Of a stretch of 64,000 bases of DNA, positions 57,734 to 64,000 are shown piece by piece (within the stretch, counting starts at the first letter, position 1; every line of letters begins with the position of its first letter). Under the pieces are notes generated by a model that ran no database searches, was not told where the DNA came from, and was given only the letters and a program-made list of their open reading frames with translations. This stretch comes from Membranipora membranacea. Lineage: Eukaryota > Bryozoa > Gymnolaemata > Cheilostomatida > Membraniporidae. The stretch is taken from NCBI GenBank assembly GCA_914767715.1, contig OU612067.1, positions 7,502,001-7,566,000 on the forward strand, in the 5' to 3' direction. Both the position numbers and the translations under genes were made by a program.

Positions 57734-60700
57734 CTAAAGAATAGAAAAGTCAGGAGGTTACCAGATTTCATGAAAGGTGACTAACCATAAGCTTACTATT
57801 ATGAGAGGATGTGAACAGATGCTAAGTCTTTGTATGTGGTAAGATTGCCGATTTATCAAAAGATGGATAAGACTGGTATGAATCTCAATACCAGACAATG
57901 TATAAGGCTATCATAGAGTGCATTGGGTAGCCAGGTAGAGCTCTCAAGAGAGAGATTTTATGTGATTCTGAATGCATTGTGACTGGCACAGTGTGTCACA
58001 TTGTAGAGTGGGAGTTTAAATTTTACTCTCCTTGTTACAAAAGTTTCTGATGTCAAATTCCTCAGATTCACTGGCAGGCTACGAATACTATGAGAGGACA
58101 CTTGAGGTGGAGGATAATGTCCTTCGCATAAGGTTAACTTACCAGATATTGGTCAGATAAAGGCCCAAACAGACCGCCATACTGTCTCCTTTCACTTCGC
58201 CTTCTTTTGAAAGAAGTCTAAAATATCAAATAGGTTTGATTAGAACATAGAATGAGATTGTGAAAATTAGTAGAAGTAGATTGGACTTGTGATCTTATGA
58301 TCCGTGTTCAATTCCCGGTGCCGGAGGTCATCTCTATCACAGTTTGTGCTTACCCCTCTGCTTCTTTGAAAAAAGAGTAGCAGGCAACGGCAGGCAAGGG
58401 TATATAGGATATTTACCACACACAAGCCACCTGCTGTTAAGTAAGACTTAGTGTATAGGGGAGTATACTATAAAGACAAGAACCATGCACCATTCTCAAA
58501 CCAAAACCCTGTAAGAGGGCCATTCCAGTAATTCTAAATAATCAGATAACCAAAATATATACCACTTCATTATAATTTCATTATACCTAACACTCAGTGA
58601 CTCACCTCACAATCACCAATGCCACCAATCACAAGGTTATCAACGAGCGTTCTTTTCCTCACTGTTCTTACAGCTTTGGATTCCTCAGGACCAAATATTC
58701 TCCTTTTCTCTCTTTTACCCAAGATCTGAAATCAGATTTAAATGTTATTTTAGCTCAACAATTGTACTGCAAGAGTTAAAATAAGGAATGGTGATGAAGG
58801 CTAAAAATATGAGATGACTCAAGTTCGAGCAGACCAAACTCGGCATATAATTGGTTCAAGCCGTAGACTTACTAATATCCTGTTCATCGACAGGCTCTGA
58901 CATTATGCAAAAAATGGCTTAGGTACTGGACCCTGTCTTTAAAGGTTTTTCCAACTGTTACTGCCAAAGATATATTTGCATTTGTGATTTCATACCGTAC
59001 CATCTTAATGAAAGCAATATAAGACAGAAAGTTCCCGAATTTCACCATGGCAAAGCTGTTTCAATTGTAAGACAGAACATTTTACACTGATTGATTTTTT
59101 TATACAGCGAAACAAATGCTGGATAGCCACTATTTCACACCAAGAAGTTACCAATATCTGATTCTCACCAATTCATCTGATTTTCGTGATTCTCTTTTTG
59201 CTCTTTTGAACTTTCGAAAGGAGCGACTTTCACCAGTGCTATCCGTGATCGTACCCAGCTGCAATAAAGAAAGCGATCCCATTACAAAAAGTTTTCATGT
59301 CTGGAGATCACAAGTTGTCTCAGAGATAAATTATAATAACATCGATGTTTAGACCATGAAGATTGAGAGAAAAGGGTATCGCTGACCTATCAGATGATTC
59401 GCTCTGCACCACTTACCTCATCACTCTGATTATCTGGTGAGCTGGGTGCCGGTCTCTTGTTTGTATTATCAGGAGGGTAGTAGTAGGTCTCTAATTCGAA
59501 CTGTCTCGTCTCCTCATTACCAGTGTAAATCTGTAATGATCATCAGGGTTATAAGCAACATCAAGAGAGGTGTAAGATTATGGAATGATAGCAACTAGAG
59601 AACATGAGTTCCTTTCTTGGGATACATTGGTCTAAGGATGATGTCAACTACAATAAGCGATGGTTTTATAGAGCAGATTATCATTTTGCTCAAATAATCG
59701 CTCACTTGGTGTTTCAATTAGGCAAATTTCTTTCAGGATTGTTTGCTTAGAATGTCTATTTTTCCATCAACAATTGAGCTGTTAGGGAATAACACCACTA
59801 GCAGGTCTCGCTCATTCTACTGGGAGCAATCAGATAATGGAATGGATGGACTTCAGCAATTTCATGTAAAGGTGCATCGTGACGGCGGTTAGTTTGATCA
59901 GCAAAACAAGTGCGATATCTCTGATTAACTTAGATACCCCTCGCAGGTTAAGGGACTTGGAGTTCAAGTAATCGGTAAGCTTAGGCTACAGAGTAAAAAT
60001 CAACTATTTTACTTTTTGTCGTTTCCTCTTGCTCATGATATATTTTATTGTTCTTTACAAAAAGACTCTGCCAAAAATAAAATGAACAGTGTACTGTGTT
60101 ATCATATTAGTTTTTTTAAGTAACAGTTCTAGCTGTACTCAGAAGAGACCGCAGTCAGTCATCACATAACTCACCGGAGATGTGACTGTATAGATCGGGA
60201 TATTATCCTGTTCGGTGGTAAGTGTATCTGGGTTGAGATCGCCGGTCTCACCTCCACAATCAACTTCATCATTACTAGATACTGGTGATGTGACGGACAC
60301 AACATTTTCGGTCCTCTCTGACTTGAGAACATGCTGAAAATAAAATGAAATGGTAATAATCTAATCCCTCATAGGAGTTGCCCTATTTTTCAGAATCAGG
60401 AGACAACCCTAGGATCAAGCAAAAATGCAGGATTAGGGATTCCGTGACAACTTATCCTGCTGAGGGGGATCTGAGTGTAACACACCTCAAGAGCGTTGAT
60501 TCAACACAGCTCAAAGTGCTGCATGAACAGTGAAGTCACATGTTTGTACCAGTCCACCATAATAAACAATCAACAGTCAATAGACGTTTAAATATCAGAT
60601 GTGTATTGGATAAAATCAGCAGGGAGTTAACCTGACAAGAGACTGAGAACCTAGATGTAGCCAGGCAATCGAATGATGGGAGGCAAATAATGTTAACATA

Positions 60701-62391
60701 CACATGAATCTGTAGTCGTAGTGTTCTGCCTGGGTCTTACTGGTTTTATGACAATGTTCTCGCTTCCGCACACCGAGCAGCACAAATCATGAGTCTGTGT
60801 CACTCCATCCACCACTATGATCTCAATGGTTTGGCTCTCTGAATCTGTGTGACCTTTTGTCATTGGCATCGGTGGAATGGCTGGAGATCTGGACTGTGAG
60901 CATGATGTAGCGGTAGATGTACCAGGTTGTTCAGATGTGTAACCTTGTGTTACTGGTGATAGTGGAGCGGCTGGAGATCTGGACTGTGAGGATGACGCAG
61001 TCGTAGACATACAAGGTTGGCCAGATGACAGCTCACTGCCTCGTTGATCTGCTGCTGCAGCATTGTGCTGTGGTAGTTGTGCTGCATCAGAGTTTGGACT
61101 TGCTGCCATCACAACAGCGAGGGGTACTTTAGATGTCGAGGTAGTACCAGATAGTGCCGCTGGAGAGGGAGTATGGTGTAAGACTGGTGCTGCATCAGTG
61201 CCTGGGTGTTCTGCTCGTGCCTCAGTGAGAGGAGGTTTTACTGGTGAACTAGTGCCAGATTGTTCTGTTTGAGATGGAAGATCAGCCAGAACTGGTGATG
61301 CATCTGTGGTTTTAATATCTGATATTACACCAGCGGTGGGTACCTTTGTGGATGAAGCTGTACAGAAAAGGTCTGTTTTAGAAGGGGTGACAGGGAGAAC
61401 TGGTAGTGCATCAGTGTCTGAAATTTTTTTCATGACATCAGTATCAGTGCAGAGTATTTTTGTGGATGAGGTAGTACCAAATAGTTCTTTTTCAAAGGAA
61501 CTGATGGTCAAAACTCGTGGTGCATCACCATCTGTATTTTTCATAATAATTTTTGTGCTAGGTACTTTAGACAGTTCCATAGGAGAGGGAGTTTGGTGCA
61601 GAACTGGTGATTCAGCAGTGCCAGAATGGTCTGTTATAATTTCTGTACGAGGTACTGTAGATGGTAAAGTAGTACCAGATGGTTCGGTTGGACAGTGAGT
61701 TTGGTGCAGAACCCGTGATGCATCAGAGATTGAGTTATCTGCTACAATATTAGCGCAGGGTACCTTAGATGGTGAAGTTGAACCAGTTTGCTCTGTTGGA
61801 GAGTGAGTATCAGACTGTTTTGCTTGTGCTGGAGTTTCAGGTGAGGTCGATGAAGTATCAGTGCTGAGAGGTTCTGCTTGCTCGGCAGTGCTGAGAGGTA
61901 CTGATGATGGATCATCGAGTGAACCAAGTTGAGACTGAGCGGGTGGAGAGACATAATTAGATGGATCAAAAACCATAGAGATTGCGTCAAACCATAACAG
62001 GCCCATATCACTTCTTGTACCCTGGAATGAGAAGATCACACTAATATAAGCCAACAAATAAATTGCTACAAAACTATTTCGAACGCTAAAATAAAGATCT
62101 ACCATAAAAATTGCTTCCCACCCACTTGAAAATTCTTTGCACATTTTGTGTCCCACATGTTGCAGAGCAAATTGACCCAGGTCGTTCTTACAAAAAATAA
62201 TTTCCTTTACCAATTTATTTTGCCACTGAAAGCTTAGGAACTCAGGCAGTGTAGTGAAGAGCTAACACTTTTTTTGATTGTAAATTTACCTCCATATAAT
62301 TGTCCAGCTCCTCATTTGCGTAATCAAAATAGTGATTCATAAAGGAGCTCGCTGGTTCAACCACAGGAGTGTCATCGCTGCTGCCCGCTGG
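56597..62391 (-). CDS. STP gene, unit 4: Ser/Thr/Pro-rich nuclear-type protein, 5' end outside window
   Basis: Eight exons, every junction phase 0: 62391-62290, 62021-60702, 60333-60175, 59530-59417, 59258-59169, 58725-58606, 58217-58143 and 57733-56597 (stop). They give 1038 codons without a stop. Order of features: acidic ANEELDNYME; GLLWFDA; about seven 36-residue Ser/Thr/Pro repeats; CCSVCGSEN; basic clusters FRKFKRAKRESRK, KREKRRIF and KRRR; SKPHT repeats; IKQEP; an acidic patch; Tyr-Pro repeats. Nuclear location and SUMO or phospho regulation are inferred from motifs only. Unit 3 suggests that the missing 5' exons encode an RNase H1 hybrid-binding-like domain. I recognise no named family. 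Confidence 0.7.
58143..58217 (-). CDS. STP gene unit 4, NLS-like exon
   Basis: 25 codons: TSFKRRRSERRQYGG, LFGPLSDQYL. Acceptor ATTTTAG, donor GTAAGT. It is kept at 75 bases in all four units. Confidence 0.7.
58262..58325 (+). repeat. tRNA-like remnant (unit 4)
   Basis: Same remnant as at 12362, with a more worn B box. Confidence 0.35.
58606..58725 (-). CDS. STP gene unit 4, basic exon
   Basis: 40 codons, including GKREKRRIFGPEE and TVRKRTLVDN, ending GIGDCE. Acceptor ATTTCAG, donor GTGAGT. The unit 3 counterpart is 74 bases and broken. Confidence 0.65.
59169..59258 (-). CDS. STP gene unit 4, Arg/Lys-rich exon
   Basis: 30 codons: LGTITDSTGE, SRSFRKFKRAKRESRKSDEL. Acceptor TATTGCAG, donor GTGAGA. 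Confidence 0.6.
59417..59530 (-). CDS. STP gene unit 4, exon
   Basis: 38 codons: IYTGNEETRQFELETYYY, PPDNTNKRPAPSSPD, ending QSDE. It is single here and duplicated in unit 3. Confidence 0.65.
60004..60092 (-). repeat. Inverted copy of the STP 3' flank
   Basis: About 90 bases match the reverse complement of 56272-56362 (for example TTGTTCTTTACAAAAA against TTTTTGTAAAGAACAA). The piece lies in an STP intron and is absent from the matching intron of unit 3. Confidence 0.75.
60175..60333 (-). CDS. STP gene unit 4, exon
   Basis: 53 codons: HVLKSERTENVVSVTSP, GGETGDLNPDTLTTEQ, ending YTVTSP. Acceptor TTTTCAG, donor GTGAGT. The unit 3 counterpart (48588-48427) is open with 54 codons. Confidence 0.65.
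60702..62021 (-). CDS. STP gene unit 4, repeat exon
   Basis: 440 codons. It begins GTRSDMGLLWFDAISMVFD, a hydrophobic-acidic segment. About seven imperfect 36-residue repeats follow with the skeleton PSxxELSGTTSxSKVP, about ten variable residues, and TDASPVLHQT. A second, shorter duplication follows (SSQSRSPAAP and CSQSRSPAIP, present once in unit 3), then TDSESQTIEIIVVDG and CCSVCGSENIVIKP. The true exon start is the CATTCCAG acceptor; the open frame upstream of it (to 62213) is intron. Confidence 0.75.
62290..62391 (-). CDS. STP gene unit 4, first exon in window
   Basis: 34 codons: PAGSSDDTPVVEPASSF, MNHYFDYANEELDNYME, between TTGTAG and GTAAAT. Phase 0 entry means that coding continues upstream. 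Confidence 0.6.
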
Positions 62392-62399
62392 CTACAATG

Positions 62400-64000
62400 T
62401 AAGAAATGTACTGGATAATAATAAAGTATCAGTCTTGTTTCTAAATTAATGTTCGAGACATTGAATTATCATATTGGTGATGGGTATGGTTATGGTACAA
62501 GCTTCAGGGTCAATTTATGCTCCAGAAAACTTAGCATCTTATTGACCATCATTAGTATCATTTATTTACAACTTTCAACTCCAACATTTCCGTAACAAGT
62601 CCACGGCATATCATGTACATGTGCTGAATTCAACCCTCTAGCTAGAAACTCACTGATGCTTGTACACATAGAACGGAGTAGTAGATAAGATAAGAGAGAA
62701 TAGATCAAAAACTATTTTTTAAGCAGGATTGATTGGTAGAACTAGAAGTAGAGGGATGGAACTTACCGAAGTCATTGTTGAGTTTGCAAGAGAGTGCAAA
62801 ATAATAGATCAATTTAATAATAAATAATAGTCGCAATAAAGTTTATTTCTACAGTTGGCTGATGCAATGTTCACTGACAAAGATAGGGAGCTACAAATGT
62901 TGGTCCTACTTGCAATGAAGAGTTTAGTATAACTAGTGATGTGATGACATCGCGCTAAACTCCAAGTGAGGCATTGTGTGATACACTTCTAAGGCTGGAC
63001 TAGTATACTCCACATTGGGTAGTTGTCCTCTGTTTTTTTTATGCTTACTATTGAGATGTGGCAATGGCGTTCTATTTCTAACAAGGCAAAATTATATGCT
63101 AGAGCAATCGAAATTTCATTTTCTATCTTTGGCTCCAGACTTCATGATCAAATTACAGAAAACAAACATTGAAAAAGCTTAGTGACACCAAACTCAACAG
63201 CAACAACAAGTAAAATTAATAAAAAAAGGCATCAGACAGTGTTTCTTTTCTCAACAAACTTGTAGAAGTTTTGTGCTTGGTAATTTTATTATAATTTTTT
63301 TGGTATAATATAAACACAACAAATGTACAGTGATTGTTTGGCAACTGAATGATTATGACGTGATACAACAATGTTTAATTAAATAATATGTTATTTTTCT
63401 ACAACACAATGCAACTTCTTTGGGTTTGTTTTACGAAATCATGTAGATGCCAAAGTCGAAAAACTTCTAGAAATTGCATTATGGGTCGTAATTTAAAGTA
63501 ACCTGTTTAAAGAAAAAGCCTCCAAAGGCTACAATCAGTAGCTTGATAGCAAAACAAAAGAATACAGTTTGACATGATGGGAAGTTGTATGTTGGCAGCC
63601 TAGATTTAGATAAATAAGTATCAGATCTAAGTTTTCAGTTAATTGAAGAGTTAAAAGACCAGGAAGGTATAATACTACCAACAAAGCGCACATAGCCGGC
63701 GGCGGCGGAGGAGGAGGAGAAAGAACTAGGTTCTAGTTTATCACAATTGTAGCTTACGCTCAAGCTAATGATATAAAGTACATTTATAACAAGGTAATAA
63801 AGCAGAACAATTTTACAGATCCCAAATAAACGGCATCAAAATAAAAAAAAGAGTACATCAAAAACATTGATCTACACAGCTGTAACTAAATTCATACTAA
63901 ACGTCATGATATGAAAAAATACTGCCACAAAGAGGGAAGAAAAAGCACACAGCATGCAATGTAAGACAAGACCATTCAGCTAACTTAAAAATTCCAGTCA
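62400..64000. other. Upstream intron or flank of STP gene, unit 4
   Basis: Similar to 50400-51215 as far as about 63140, then unique AT-rich sequence. No counterpart of the 51590-51845 exons was found before the window ends. A short GGC/GGA repeat lies at 63688-63722. Confidence 0.5.

Noticed and set aside
58354-58433. Hydrophobic exon-like segment between AACAG and GTAAGC in the STP gene (unit 4)
   Set aside because: Careful reading gives a stop codon soon after the acceptor (VCVW then TAA), and the flanking exons already join in phase without it.
61063-61698. Plus-strand frames opposite the STP repeat exon
   Set aside because: Antisense shadows of the repeat exon.
62022-62213. Open frame with a possible membrane helix upstream of the repeat exon
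   Set aside because: A strong acceptor (CATTCCAG) stands at 62022, and the unit 3 counterpart has a different frame there; it is intron read-through.

Overview
The window looks like nuclear DNA of an invertebrate animal. It is AT-rich, its genes are split by GT-AG introns, exons are short, there is a TATA-box promoter with a signal-peptide exon, an animal-type C-type lectin family, a decayed CR1/L2/Jockey-type retroelement and several cut-and-paste transposons. I cannot name the phylum from sequence alone.

Layout. The window is a set of tandem segmental duplications. The ancestral unit reads, left to right: C-type lectin on + ; remnant of a YqaJ-type exonuclease on - ; non-coding spacer; small conserved exons on - ; the 3' exons of a large Ser/Thr/Pro-rich gene (here 'STP gene') on - ; spacer; a second C-type lectin on - with its promoter. 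Unit 1 is about 1-17449, unit 2 about 18056-37040, and unit 3 about 39604 onward. A more diverged unit 4 runs from about 52800 to past the right edge. Units 1 and 2 share both lectins. Units 3 and 4 instead carry upstream exons of the STP gene (44.4-51.9 kb and 56.6-62.4 kb).

Gene condition. The two minus-strand lectins (14170-15517, 33010-34402) read as complete 169-residue secreted proteins. All three plus-strand lectins are damaged. The unit 4 STP gene is intact over eight exons (1038 codons in the window) and runs off the right edge. The unit 3 copy shows the likely N terminus, with a fold resembling the RNase H1 hybrid-binding/viroplasmin domain, but is a pseudogene. Unit 1 keeps only the last two STP exons, still open. 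Unit 2 keeps the same two, broken.

Mobile DNA. Comparing units exposes insertions: a 4.9 kb element with CACGTG-rich subterminal arrays (3367-8311); a 6 kb block in unit 2 holding a 1 kb hAT-like element with a smaller element nested inside; a TA-flanked fold-back element beside a duplicated exon (46954-47802); and a 30 bp perfect palindrome with a 7 bp target duplication (33716-33745). Between units 2 and 3 lie simple repeats and a retroelement fragment.

Interpretation. The secreted lectins suggest recognition or defence. The STP gene has nuclear-localisation and SUMO-type motifs and may be a lineage-specific nuclear regulator. No functional link between the two families is shown by the sequence; they are only co-duplicated.
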